64,000 nt of DNA, from contig CM047431.1 of NCBI GenBank assembly GCA_026168455.1, positions 27,965,569 to 28,029,568 on the forward strand, in the 5' to 3' direction. This DNA is from Theocolax elegans. Taxonomy: Eukaryota; Arthropoda; Insecta; Hymenoptera; Cerocephalidae. Under the pieces are notes generated by a model. The model ran no database searches. It was not told where the DNA came from and was given only the letters and a program-made list of their open reading frames with translations. Made by a program: the position numbers and the translations under genes. Positions 1 through 11,175 of this stretch are shown piece by piece (the stretch's first letter is position 1; every line of letters begins with the position of its first letter).

Positions 1-1439
1 TCTTGTTTAACTATATTTGATTTCGCAAAATTTAATCTTAAATTACATTTTTCTAATCTATTAAAAAATATATCTAAATGTCGTAAATGATCTTCAAAAT
101 CTTTTGACATTATAAATATATCATCTACAAATGATAATATAAAATCTAAATCGTGTATAGCTATATCAAGACCTCTTAATAATGCTGCACTACTTATTTT
201 TATACCAAATGGTACGACATTAAATTCATAAACCTTATTATCGCAAATAAAAGCAGTATATTTTGTACTTTCTTCCGTTAGCGCGATTTGCCAAAAACTA
301 TTTGATAAATCAAAATTAGACATAAAATCCCGATTTTTACATTGAATAAATATCTCTTCTACTCCAGGTAGAGATTCATAATCATCTACGAGTTTATTAT
401 TTAATTTTCTTGCATCCAAACATATTCTTATTGATCCGTCTTTTTTAGGTACAATTACACAAGGATTTATATATGGGCTTGTAGATCGTCGAATAATACC
501 GAAATCTAACATTTTTTCTACTTCCTTTTTCACTCTTTCACGATATGCTATAGGTATAGGATATGGTTTTGAATAATATGTTATTTCATTACGTAATTTT
601 AATTGATACTTGAAATCTAGAAGTTGTCCTGGGGTTCTTTGGAATACGGTTTTATATTTATATATTAAGTTTTTTAATTTATTTTTCTGTGTATTATTTA
701 AAATTACACTAGAATTTATTTGATCATTGATTTCCTTTTCGGATATATCATAATCATAGTCTAAATTAGACGATTTATTGTTCCAATTGAATTCTAAATC
801 TTTATTTTCTAGATCATCCTCAAATTCAATTGACATAGTTTCATACTCTTTTGAGCTTATTTGTATTTCATTAAATTTTATATTACCGATCTTTTCCCCA
901 ACTTCGTATATAATTTCATTATTAACCGTATCAATTAACATTTTTAAAATTTTTTGAGAATCATAACCTAATATACAAGGTCTTATTAATTTTGGTATTA
1001 CTATAAATGTTAAATTTTCCATTAATCCACCTATATTTGTTTTAAGTAAAACTTGTTGCTTAATTCGTGTTGATTTTAAACCCGTTGCACCTTTAATAAT
1101 TTTTCCTGATATTGGTAATGTAGGTTTATTCTTGAATTGATTTTTATTTTTATTATAAAATTCTTCTGATATGCAAGTTATTTCACTCCCAGTATCTATT
1201 AAGGCATTTATTTCTATTCCTTCAATTTTTATATTTATTTCAGGGCATTTCTCAATTATTTTTTCATTTTTAACATTTTCATTATTTGGTTCAATATCAT
1301 AAATTAAATCTTCACGAGGATCTTGAAATATTGTATTTATTTCAATGTTTTTAGGTTCTTGAATTTTTTCAGTTGTATTTTGTGTTTTTTCCTTATCCGA
1401 GTTACAAAATACAACTCTTTTTAGTTTCCCGAATCGGTT
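1..1439 (-). CDS. pol: Ty3/gypsy-like pol, protease and reverse transcriptase, cut by window edge
   Basis: The minus strand is open from 1439 to base 1 in the -1 frame relative to the gag upstream of it. An aspartic protease active site reads ALIDTGSE at about 1185-1210. Reverse transcriptase follows, with CVIVPKKDGSIRICLDARKLN near 420-480 shortened here to the core VPKKDGS and RICLD, then FDLSNSFWQIAL near 290-320, and the catalytic block SFVDDIF near 105-135. The frame is still open at the window edge, so RNase H and integrase are expected outside. I see no stop codon, so this copy may be recent. It has no start codon of its own and is presumably made as a Gag-Pol fusion by frameshifting at 1424-1430. 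The superfamily call is firm; the lineage within it is not settled. Confidence 0.85.
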
Positions 1440-2722
1440 TTATGGATTTGTATGCTTGAATCATTTTTTAAACTTACGTCTAGTATATCTATATTATTAT
1501 AATCATTTTCATATTTTTTCTCATATATTGGTTTAATTATTTTTTTTATTGGTTTAACCGTTTCAATAGCATTTATCTCGGTTGAGTTTCTTTTATTTTC
1601 CCAAGATCTATTTTGTTTATTATATCTTTCAAAATTTTCTTTTTGTTTATATTTTTCTTTATATTTATCATTTTCATTATATCTACTTGGTTGTTCAATT
1701 TTCTTTTGAGAATTATCATTTTTCTTTTCACGAATTTTATCTGCGTCAAAATCCGCTAGTATTTTAAATAAATGACTTTTATTTTTTACTTGTTGTCCCA
1801 AAATTGCATATCGTATTGATTTTTCAAAATGTTCACTAATTTTATTTACTATTTCTGTTTCAGAAAAATCCATATCTAATTCTTTTATTAAACCAAATAT
1901 ATAAGTAGCATATTCTACTCTTGACCATTTATTATATTCATTATATTGACCAAATTCTACCTTTCTTTTTGCCGATCTTTGTAAAGTTTGATTCCAATAT
2001 CTATCTTTAAACACTTTAATAAATTGATTAAATGTTTCTATTTCTGATTCTTGTATATACCACCATTCTTTTGCTGAATCAGTTAATGATTGTGATATGC
2101 TAGCACATATTTCATTAAAATTTAAATTATAGTTATTAATATATTTTTCTAAATCGATTAAAAAACGCATTGGTCGTTCATAAGGCTGTCCCGAAAACTT
2201 TGGTAAATCAATTTTAATTTTAGGCATTGATTCAGTAGAATTAAATGTTTGATTATATTCAATTACTTTTTCATTTGATTCTTTAAAAGATTTTTCAAGA
2301 TTTTGTATTCTCTTATCATATTCCAATTCCATTTCTTTTATTTTATTTGAAAAATAATTTTTTAATTCTAAATATAAATCATCATTTAAAACTAATACTT
2401 TTAATTCATTATTTTCTATTCTCAATTTTTTAACTTCATTATTCACCATTTTTAAATTATCAGATAACACTTCATTTTGTTCTATTAATTTTTGATTCAA
2501 TAGATTAATATTTTCATTACATTCTTTTCTATAATTATCAATTACATCTATATTTTTATTTTGATTTAATTCAATTTCTGTTTGTTTTTCATCTATTAAC
2601 TTTAATTCTTCTGTAACAGCCTCCTCCCAAGCATTACGTTTTTTATCGATTTCAGTTGTTTCTTCATTATTAAAAGAATTTTGCATATTTAACAAATATA
2701 TACTTGATTTTCTTTTTGCCAT
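1421..2722 (-). CDS. gag: Gag polyprotein of the leftmost gypsy-like element
   Basis: This is an uninterrupted 433-codon frame. Residues 1-165 are rich in Glu, Lys, Asn and Leu heptads and look like a long coiled coil. Residues from about 170 (PKFSGQPYERPMRFL, then KEWWYIQ) match the capsid region of Ty3/gypsy Gag proteins, which form the particle shell. The carboxy end is basic (KEKYKQKENFERYNKQNR) but carries no CCHC zinc knuckle, so RNA binding may rely on the basic tail. The start is the first Met of the frame (MAKRKSS), following AT-rich leader. The frame ends at a TAA directly after a slippery heptamer, and pol continues in the -1 frame. The lack of any stop or shift contrasts with most elements in the window. 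Confidence 0.85.
   Translation of the reverse strand: MAKRKSSIYLLNMQNSFNNEETTEIDKKRNAWEEAVTEELKLIDEKQTEIELNQNKNIDVIDNYRKECNENINLLNQKLIEQNEVLSDNLKMVNNEVKKLRIENNELKVLVLNDDLYLELKNYFSNKIKEMELEYDKRIQNLEKSFKESNEKVIEYNQTFNSTESMPKIKIDLPKFSGQPYERPMRFLIDLEKYINNYNLNFNEICASISQSLTDSAKEWWYIQESEIETFNQFIKVFKDRYWNQTLQRSAKRKVEFGQYNEYNKWSRVEYATYIFGLIKELDMDFSETEIVNKISEHFEKSIRYAILGQQVKNKSHLFKILADFDADKIREKKNDNSQKKIEQPSRYNENDKYKEKYKQKENFERYNKQNRSWENKRNSTEINAIETVKPIKKIIKPIYEKKYENDYNNIDILDVSLKNDSSIQIHKTDSGN
1424..1430 (-). promoter_or_regulatory. Probable -1 ribosomal frameshift heptamer (GGGAAAC)
   Basis: In the gag frame the minus strand reads G GGA AAC TAA, which is the X XXY YYZ form of a -1 slippery site with the gag stop as the very next codon. 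The pol frame is exactly -1 and opens only three codons upstream, at 1439. Both facts are what a Gag-to-Gag-Pol recoding signal needs. I did not identify a stimulatory stem-loop or pseudoknot downstream, so its use is inferred. Confidence 0.7.
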
Positions 2723-3061
2723 TTTGAAAAATCTATATAATATAAATTTAATATCTATATATTAACAAACAAGTTTAAAATATTAATATTTAATAGAATT
2801 TTTATATAATATTTTTATAACTTATATATATACTATCCATATAATAATTACCATATGTATCACCTATATATAAGCTATTAGTGCGAGTGAGAAACATTTG
2901 ACTCTCGGTATATTGACAGAGAGCGCGGTCGCATAGTCGTAATCACTATTTTTCTATAAATTCAATATCCTACGCTGCTAAACTCTTAGACAAACGCGCG
3001 AAAATTAATTATCTTAAATTTTCTTAGTTTAAGTTTTCATTTGAATTTTAATTTATTTATA

Positions 3062-3466
3062 TTATTTTATTTTTAAATTTTCGAATTTTTTAGTTAAATT
3101 ATTTTTTATATAACTTTCAATTAATACAACTCTGGTTGCTAATTGTACATGTTTTCCTTGAATGAATTGAATATTTTGTTCCGTTATTTCTCGAAAACTT
3201 GTTAATTCATGTTTTAGAAATCTATTTTGTTTTTCTAAAAGATCATTTTTATCTTTGATTGATTCTAAATGATTTTCCAAAATGTGTACCTTTTTAACTA
3301 ATTTATCATAACTTCCAGCAATAAATTCTAATCCTTCTTTATATTTTAATAATAATGATTCTTGATCTTCAATTTTTTCCGCGTTTTCCAATACTAAATC
3401 ATTTAATTGATATGTTAACGCGTACAAATTATTGTCAAAAATTGATGAATCATATCGATTGATCAT
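3062..3466 (-). CDS. Small coiled-coil reading frame between primer site and gag
   Basis: A 134-codon frame lies in the leader of the leftmost gypsy-like element, about 340 bases upstream of gag and about 200 bases downstream of the primer-binding site. It begins at a clear ATG (MINRYDSSIF). Nearly the whole product has Leu/Ile heptads broken by charged residues (for example LEKQNRFLKHEL), which suggests a coiled coil like the amino end of the Gag next to it. I do not recognise a family. It could be an extra element-encoded protein, a detached Gag amino-terminal piece, or a chance frame in AT-rich DNA; the length and regular heptads make chance less likely. Confidence 0.45.
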   Translation of the reverse strand: MINRYDSSIFDNNLYALTYQLNDLVLENAEKIEDQESLLLKYKEGLEFIAGSYDKLVKKVHILENHLESIKDKNDLLEKQNRFLKHELTSFREITEQNIQFIQGKHVQLATRVVLIESYIKNNLTKKFENLKIK

Positions 3467-3665
3467 TGTAACTCTTTTAGATTTGTTTAATTATTACTAT
3501 TAATATTGCTATATCCTATGATTAAATGCAAATACGTAATTCTACTTCTAAATTACAGTAGAAAATTTTGTACGTGTAAAATAAAATTTATCTAAGCATG
3601 TGTACTCAATTTTTACAAAATTTTTATTTTATAATATATATTTATATGTAATTTGATTTTTATCA

Positions 3666-3683
3666 GTCCCTGTCCGAGCGCCA
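3666..3683 (-). promoter_or_regulatory. Primer-binding site, tRNA-Lys type
   Basis: On the minus strand these 18 bases read TGGCGCTCGGACAGGGAC. They begin with TGG, as the complement of a tRNA CCA end must, and differ at two positions from the well-known tRNA-Lys(UUU) primer site. The site lies upstream of gag in the right orientation. An LTR ending in ..GTCACA would end three bases before it, at 3687. Confidence 0.6.
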
Positions 3684-3686
3684 TTT

Positions 3687-4941
3687 TGTGACGTGCCAAC
3701 CTTTCTTTGGGTTTTACCGTTACTATAGATTTTGCTGCTTGTTATTAGATTAGATGTAAGTTAGGTGCGAAACCATCTTTGCATCTAAATCTTGTTGCAG
3801 ACTTATTAATCCGGGTTTTATGTGTAAATTGAGACACATTATATTAGCACACATTGGCTATTATAACTGGAGTGTGTATTTGAGTATATTAATTATATAT
3901 ATTTTGTATGTATTATACACATTTCTATCACCGCGCATTGGGCCATAGAAATGGTAGTGTGTGATTTAATAATACTTAATGAATAACTATAAATTTTATA
4001 TATATATATTTACAATATTTATTTATTTAATTTCATTACAAATCCTTATAATAAAAGGACTTGTACTAATAAAACTATGAAATCTAATGTAAATGCTACG
4101 AAGGCTTATCAATCAATGAATATTGTATATAAATTTCCGTCCTTTATATACTATCTTTACCTCATTAGTACAAATCCTTTTTAAACATTTTTCGTCATAT
4201 TTTACATTAATTTCGTATTTTGATTTTTTATTTTAAATCATATTTTCTTTCTTGTTTCTATATACATGTAATATTATCTAAAATTCTAATTATTTACAAG
4301 AAATAATTGCATATTTATTTTCATATCCTATGCATTTTTGTAATTACTTTTATTTTATAATTTTTTTTATTAATTCTATAACCTCAATTATTTCTACATT
4401 TAAAAATAATCTTAAATTCATTTTTTAAACTTACAATCGTTTTTTATTCTACTTATAAATTTCACTTTGTCTTTTACACAATTACAAAATTAAATATATT
4501 ATAATTTTTATTATTTTTAAATGTACAAATATCTTCGCATACTGATTTTGCATAAACATATAATTTTTGTAATTAATTTCTGTTTTGCCGTAAAATTAAA
4601 AATTAAATTCTTTTTTATACATTTTAAATTGAATATTTGTATTTATTTTATTGTATAATAATATTCTATTTACAATTAATTATTCATTTAATTATAAAAT
4701 ATTTATTTTTAATATAACTGCAATTGCATTTTTATTATTTCTAAATTTGCGCTTTAAATCGTGACACGCTATAATTCTAAGAATTTACATGTTAGTCAAT
4801 TTCAGCTGACAATATTCTTGTGGATATTTACATTTATATATAGTTCATTGATCTTTCTAAGAAATCTATTTTGATGACCTATATCCTCTTATATAAATTT
4901 ACGTATTTATGAAATAATATAATTATATGTAGTTGTATACG
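3687..4941. other. AT-rich stretch, expected to include the 5' LTR of the leftmost element
   Basis: If the primer site at 3666-3683 is right, an LTR should start at 3687 and run rightward in + coordinates. The segment 3687-3990 is less AT-rich than what follows and fits an LTR end, but I could not find the far LTR boundary and no second LTR is in the window. From about 4000 to 4941 the DNA is very AT-rich with no convincing reading frame. The last part probably belongs to the 3' untranslated region of the neighbouring Penelope-like element. Confidence 0.3.
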
Positions 4942-6180
4942 TCACATGTTATTGTAAAATTGGCTAAGATTTTTTGTATCATCTTTTACGTTAATGGCAT
5001 TCTTCTCTAATTTAATATGGGTCATCTCTGATATCAGTCTTTTCCCCCAAATTTTTTCTCTATCTAACACGTCTACATCTTTAAAATTAAATGTATGGTC
5101 ATATTTTGTTATATGGTTATTTATAACATATTGCACACCCGACTTTTTACTATTAGATTCGTGTTCTTTTATTCTACAATTTAATTGCCTTTTTGTCTCT
5201 CCTATATATGCTGCGTCACAATCATTACACTTAATTCTGTATACTACATTTGTTTCACAAAGTTTGTCTAATTTTTCCTTGCCTCTAACAATAACATTAC
5301 TTAATCCATTACAAATTTTAGGAACAACCCTAATACCCTTCTGTTTCATAAAACCAGACACATTATTATAAAAATTTGGAACATATGTAACGCTTAAAGT
5401 TGCAAAGTATCTATTTTGTTTATTTTGTTGAATATTATTGCTATTAGTTCTATATTTTATTTTTTCCATTCTTTTTCTTATATTATGATTAATAAATTTA
5501 ATTGGGTACTCATTATTAACTAAAAACTCTTTAACTATTTTTAAGTTGGTGTTATGAAACTTCTGGTTTGACAATAAGATTGCCTTATCTACCAACGTAT
5601 ATATCATAGCTCGTTTTTGTTCAATAGGGTGACTGGATAAAAAATGTAAAAATCTACCTGAAAATTTTTCTTTCCTATACCAATTCGTGATTATTTTTTT
5701 ACTATGATTATTTCTAATTAAAGATAACTCTAAAAAGTTTATAGCACCATTTTTTTCTTTTTCATGAGTAAATTGTAATCGTGCGTTATAATTATTGAAT
5801 ACCTCTAATACTTTAGTTATCTTATTTTCAGGAATGCACATTATTGTGTCATCTACATATCTGTAGTAAAACACCGGTATAAAATCTAAATTATTTAAGC
5901 ACTCCTGTTCTAAATCTGTCATTACCAAATCTGCAAAAGTTGGGCTTATCGGACTACCCATGGGAGAGCCAAAAATTTGTCTATAATATTTTTTATCCCA
6001 AGAAAAATACGTATTACGTAGCAAAAATTTTACACCTTCTAGAAGATCATTTAATGAGATATTGTAAATTTTTCTTATAAGGTGATACCTTTTTTCAATA
6101 CTCTCAATCACTAAATTTTCGGGTACGTTGGTAAATAAGGACACTACATCTAAAGAAATCAAAACATAATTTTCAGGAAT
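4942..6180 (-). pseudogene. Penelope-like element: reverse transcriptase with GIY-YIG endonuclease, 5' truncated
   Basis: The frame is open from about 6180 to its stop at 4942, about 410 codons. It starts inside the reverse transcriptase (SLDVVSLFTNVP), has GSPMGSPISPTFADL and the catalytic YRYVDDTI, and ends with a GIY-YIG nuclease-like module (VVYRIKCNDCDAAYIGET, then R..EH). This order, RT followed by carboxy-terminal GIY-YIG, defines endonuclease-bearing Penelope-like elements, which move by target-primed reverse transcription. Full proteins are roughly twice this length. The upstream sequence is closed by a TAA immediately before CDIPENY, so the amino-terminal part is missing, as is common for 5'-truncated copies. 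The remaining frame is undamaged, which suggests a recent insertion. Any listed start near 6162 is only an internal codon. Confidence 0.85.
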
Positions 6181-6479
6181 ATCACAAAATTATGCAAAAG
6201 TGGAATAAATTAGAACTCTTGGGTTACATTAATAATGCTACACATTAATAATCATGAGAATGTAGTGATTAACTGAAAAGAAGACGTTAAGTTTTTTAAC
6301 CGTATATATAGCAAAATTCTAAGTAAATTTTAACATTTGAGACTTGAATCAGACGCTATATTTTGACTTTTGTTTACCTCTTGACTGTCAGTTCGACGTT
6401 TGAAATTGTCATGCCGTAAACACATTTATTGTTTTCAAAAATTTTGGGATTTTAGAGGTAGGTTCCTGTAATTTGGGTA

Positions 6480-8350
6480 TCACATCTCCTTAAGTGGTAT
6501 TTGCTGGCGCAAAACAGGAAGCTTATAACCTGGCTCAGACCTTTAACAAATGTATTATAGATTATATTATTGTAAGAGGTCATGCGCGCGGTAACTTTAA
6601 ATATTTAATTTATTTATTTGTTCATGTTATAAACCAGAGGATGAGAGTCGTTAGTGGCTTCTCGTGGAGATTAAAGGCTTTCTTATAAGAGCCTTATACG
6701 ATCCTGGAGCCTCCACGACTGTGATGGGACTCAGCGGTCTGCAAATCGCCGCAGCATTGAACTAGAAGCTCATTGTGGCGAACGCCGAACGCGTTAAGAT
6801 GGCGGATGGTAGTTACCAACCGCTAAGCGGTCACTTGCTCTTACCTTTTACTGCAGGAAATGAGACACGTGAAATAAGAGTAGCGATTAGACTAAATCTT
6901 GACGCCAAATGCTACGTAGGAGTAAACTTCGTACGAGCATTCAGAGCCCTATTGGATCCGGATAGGCTCCGTCTATTCCTCAAGGACAGCAAGTAGCAGA
7001 TCCCCCTCGAAGTGGTTGGTATAGGAGGTATGACCACCCTCTCATGCGCTGGGATAGCGGACGCAACCAAGGCAGAAAGAGAAGAGCTGCGAGAGCTGAT
7101 GAGCAAAGTGCTGTCTAATAATTCTCGCAAAATCGGGCGAACCCAGCTCATCGAGCATTCAATTGATGTGACATCAGCTCGCCCGATGAAGCAGAAGTAT
7201 TACCCGGTGTCGGAGAATATCCAGGAGGTGATACACCGCCAAGTCCGAGGAATGCTAGAATTAGAGATCATAGAACCCTCGGACAGCGGTTGGTCAAGCC
7301 CCTTGGTGATAGTACGCAAGAAGAACGGATCGCGTCGGTTTTGCATTGATTTTAGGAAAGTCAATGCTCTAACGAAACCGAATGCTTATCCCCTCCCGTT
7401 CAAGCAGGATATCTTGCGCAAGCTGAAAAGATGTCGGTACATCACTACCCTGGACATAAACTCAACGTATCAAATACCTCTCCATCACGGCTTTCACAGT
7501 CCCGGGGATGGGACTGCATCAGTTTAAGCGAATTCCATACGGATTGGCATACGATGGCGCAACCTTCCAACGCATGATTGATCAAGTCATTGGTCCTGAT
7601 CTCGAGCCAAATACCTTTTCTTACATCGATGACAATATTATAGTCACCGAGACATTTAAAGGGCACAAGAAGTATCTCGAGACCGTGCTGAAAAGACTGA
7701 CCGAAGCTAACTTGACAGTGAATAAAAACAAGTGCGTCTTTTGTGAAGATGAGGTTACATATCTTAGTGTTCTGGTCAACAGGGATGGAATTCGGCCCGA
7801 CTCACCCAAGACAGAGCCTATAAGGATTTATCCGGCTCCCAAGAACCTCAAATTTATGCCGGAATATGTCACGATTGCCGAACCGCTGTACCGACTCACG
7901 AAGAAGAACCAAGTGTACGAGTAGTTAGATGAACGGGAGCAAGCCTTCCAGCAGCTGAAGGCACTGATCATGACTGCGCCAGTTCTTCAACGACCCAGTG
8001 CAGATGGACTGTTTAGTCTGCACACGGACGCGAGCGACACCGGCATAGGAGCCGTGCTCGTCCAGGAAGTAGACGGGGAGGAAAGAGTCATTGAGTTCGC
8101 TAGTCGCATTCCTACAGCACCAGAGAAGAACTATAGCGTTATGGAGAGAGAATGCTTGGCCATGGTTTGGGCTATTAATAAGTTTAGACCTTACATCGAA
8201 GGGTACCACTTCAAAGTGATAACGGATTACAGGCTCTCGAACTTTCAAGCTCACGATTTCGTGGTCGAGCACAGAAAAGAAGCTCTCTATTATCTTCCCG
8301 ATGCCCTATCTCGCATATATGAAGACGATGAGCGTACTATAGCAGTAATG
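6480..8350 (+). pseudogene. Decayed Ty3/gypsy pol: protease, RT and RNase H remnants
   Basis: Several + strand frames together cover a pol gene. A protease remnant with GASTTVMGLSG lies near 6690-6740, where the usual D-T/S-G reads as D-P-G. RT begins with IIEPSDSGWSSPLVIVRKKNGS (core VIVRKKNGS) near 7270-7330, then FCIDFRKVNALTK, then YIDDNIIV near 7620-7640. RNase H has LHTDASDTGIGAVL near 8015-8060. Frames change at about 7000, 7505 and 7921, with stops in between. A deletion near 7850 joins RT directly to the connection region. No integrase follows; the coding remnant stops at 8351 where a repeat begins. It is the same family as the minus-strand copy at 9767-11175 (both have STTVMG.SGLQ). 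Confidence 0.8.
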
Positions 8351-8351
8351 T

Positions 8352-8801
8352 AAAAAGTTGGGATAATTTAAAGAAAGACAAAAAATTCACAAAAATTAAC
8401 ATGATAATTCTTATTTAAATTTTTTAAAAATTTTTGTGTTTCTTTAAATTATCATAACTTTTTACAGAACTGAAGGCCATAAAAATGCTACAGATTATTT
8501 GAAAGGTATTGCTCCAAACTTTCTTTTAGACTTTTGGATAAAAAAATCAATTGTGACGTACTTACACTTTTTCAACTTGAATATCTAACATTGACCTTGA
8601 GATTAGAAATTCTAACCCAAAAGGATAAATTATAGACATAATTAGCAACGAATGTTACATATAATATTCTATAGTAAAAGTTGATAGATTTTGAGTTAAA
8701 TAGCGGTAAACCCAGCTGGTGTTGAAAAAAACTAGAAAACCCAAAATTTGGTGCATTTTAAAATTTTGATCGGACCACTTCACATGGAATACCCTATAAC
8801 G
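8352..8801 (+). repeat. Partial copy of the inverted-end DNA element, with internal hairpin
   Basis: This segment matches parts of the two arms of the unit at 42001-57605. It starts at an internal hairpin whose stems are AAAAAGTT.GGATAATTTAAAG and CTTTAAATTATCATAACTTTTT (8353-8466). It continues through the sequence also found at 57310-57540 and ends with the tip CCACTTCACATGGAATACCC. Only one end is present, so it is truncated or joined to the gypsy remnant on its left. There is no coding potential. Confidence 0.7.
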
Positions 8802-9380
8802 AACGTTGGTGCCGCAATTCTAAGATCCGCAAGCATAGGGCAGTTCTGTAACTGCTCGCGTTTCCGTCGTACCGTTTATTTAGTGTAGTCTACTCTTTCT
8901 ACTAAGATGTAAAAGCTTTGGGCAACGCCCGTAAGTGGTCGGTTCTCTCCGTCGTTTATAATTTACTTACTTGTCCTAGTTGATTCTCGCACTGTCTCTT
9001 ATATACTACTAACTTTATTTTTCTATTTGTATCGATTGTATCTTTTTCTTATGAAACTGAATTAACTATTTTTCAATTATATATCTTATTACATTAAAAG
9101 ATAATCTTTATTTATAATGGCTGAAAAGAAAATTTTAAACAAAAAAACGTCAAATAATTGTGTGAAATGTGTTTATTCTATTTTGGAGGGGGAGGGGGAG
9201 TGAAGAAAATAAATTTTTCCTGACTCCTAATCCTTTTACAAAAATTGTTATAGTTTTGTGGTCGCGCAGATGTTTATTTTATTATCGCGGCTGCTCAGCG
9301 GTACGGTTGAACTTACGGTATTTAAATAAACGTATTGTTCCCGCGTTCTGGCGGCGGTTACCTATCCGCTCTACCAATTC
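8802..9380. other. Unassigned spacer
   Basis: No supported gene. The stretch holds a moderately GC-rich part (8815-8990) that could be an LTR remnant, then AT-rich DNA. A short frame from 9169 has no recognisable features. Confidence 0.3.
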
Positions 9381-9736
9381 TGTTAAGTGTTAGTGTTGAA
9401 ATATAATATGTACATTTATATTGTTATATATACCCAAGTTCAAACCAAGTTCAATATTGTACACTAATCATGTATAGTGTGAAGCACGCCGAAATAAGTG
9501 AGCGTGCTAATGAGTGTGAGTGGAGACACACTTGTAAGTCTCCCCTCTCCAGTATGTATGTGTGTATGACTATAGTGCGAGAGACGCCGGACAAGACGAC
9601 GCTCTCTCTGCTACTCGATCTCTCTGATTTGAGCCTTCGTCGAATAAACATGTCGTTGTATATAAGAAGAAATAGTTAAATAAATCCACATTATTATAGA
9701 ATAAAATTCTCTCCATTTTATATCCACACCTCGACA
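9381..9736 (+). repeat. Possible solo LTR (TGTTAAG...TCGACA)
   Basis: The segment starts with TGTT and ends with GACA, has a GC-rich middle unlike its flanks, and carries several AATAAA motifs near its right end (9644-9710). I see no target duplication at the ends and no second copy in the window, so this is a weak call. Confidence 0.2.
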
Positions 9737-9766
9737 GTTAGTCTGAAACCGTGGTCCGGTTTGCTT

Positions 9767-11175
9767 CTACGCTTCAAAAGTCTCAGAGACAATAATTATA
9801 TCGTCGAGATATGCATAAGCAACCGGTTCGAGTTCTGATCCAATCACCTGATCGATCGTGCGCTGGAATGTCGAGCCAGCATTTGCCAATCCATGCGACA
9901 TACGAGTAAACTGTAACAAATACATTACAGGTATCGTAAATGCCCTTATTGGGCACGACTCTATCTGTAGAGGTATCTGGTGGTACGCACAGTTCATCTC
10001 GATCGTGGACATGTATCGGGCTTTCTTGAGTTTGTTTGTCGATCTGCCTAGAGCGGTTGCAAACTGCAACCCGCTCGGACCCATTACGGTTGTCGATAAA
10101 TCTGGATTGAACAACACTCGGATCCAGAATTCATCTATATCAACCTGACACCACCAGTTCGTTCTCAGGACGGTATCTTTGTCGGCTAGTGCTTAATGTC
10201 ACTATCTTTAAGACATCGCAGGTCTCCGGATTCATATCGACTTCCTGGGATTTCAATCCTTTCCTTTTCTGCTTAACTGCAGCTGGATTATCTCGGTTGT
10301 CGGGAGTTATAACTTTATCCTCCTTGATGACTCCCTGTACTTTGGGGTATGCGTACTTTGGGGTAACTTACCACAAGTGTGGCACTTAATCGGCTTGCGA
10401 AAATCTTATTTCTTCTCGATCTTCTTCCTTGAATCCGATGCGCAAGCTTCGGGAATGAATCAATCGAATACCGTCGATCGAGACTTTTACGTCTCTCCTA
10501 CTTCCTTCTTCTAAACTGAGGAGGAGACTTATGGGTTTTCTTCCTAGGTGGCGTATCTTTATCCACCTTAACCTCAGCTGCCAGGCTACTCTTTGCATGG
10601 ACCTAATGGTTTCCTCTAGGACTTTTGTGAGCTGTTTGATCGGATCTTCCTGACTCGGCTCACTCACCCCCTTAGCCACGCTTGCTATCTTAGGGCTACA
10701 AGGTCGGCCGCTTCTTGAACTTTGCCTCGTAAGCAAGTTCAGGCAATATCAAATTTTCTTCTGGCGGAGGCGGACGATACAACTTTTCACGCTCGAGCGT
10801 TTGCTCGGCGTCTATCGAGAACTCCAATAAGTCTTCAATAGATTTGACTTTAGCTCTCTTAAATAACCGCTGAAGCCGTGGTAGCAGGTTACGTTAGAGA
10901 TTTGTCTAAACTCGCTCGGGATCGGGTTGAATTTTCGACTGATTGCGATCGAACAAGTGATGTAATCTTTCACCGGCTCGTCCTCACCCTGTGTCAGAGC
11001 GTTGAGCTCCTCGATAAGCCTTTGCTGAAAGCTTTGAGTCGTATCGTACCATTTCTTGGCAGATTTTACAAAATCCTGCCACGAGTGTCATTTGTCCTTC
11101 TCGTTCCGGTATCACATAGCTGCAGTTCCGGTGGGAAGTCCGGACAAGCACCTCGACTTTGCTGAGACCGGCCAC
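9767..11175 (-). pseudogene. Internally deleted gypsy copy: gag remnant, protease joined to RT
   Basis: Reading the minus strand, 11175-10386 has Gag-like basic and Gln-rich frames with a broken zinc-knuckle start (KCHTCGK) near 10370. A protease remnant follows at about 10117-10050 (LFNPDLSTTVMGPSG). Directly after it comes mid-RT sequence (STIEMNCAYHQIPL, then YAYLDDIIIVSETFEA), so roughly 200 codons between protease active site and RT are missing. The RT stops at 9767. The protease matches the + strand copy at 6480-8350. This is a dead copy whose internal deletion probably arose during reverse transcription or by recombination. Confidence 0.75.

Noticed and set aside
1582..1767. Phe/Tyr-rich + strand frame and similar frames elsewhere
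   Set aside because: Antisense shadow of AT-rich gag.
3666..3683. A lentivirus-like insertion because of the primer site
   Set aside because: The tRNA-Lys site is shared by many retroelements; protease, RT and capsid are Ty3/gypsy-like.
9325..9390. tRNA-like GAATTGGTAGAGCGG on the minus strand
   Set aside because: It matches an A-box/D-arm but there is no B-box, no acceptor pairing and no proper anticodon arm.
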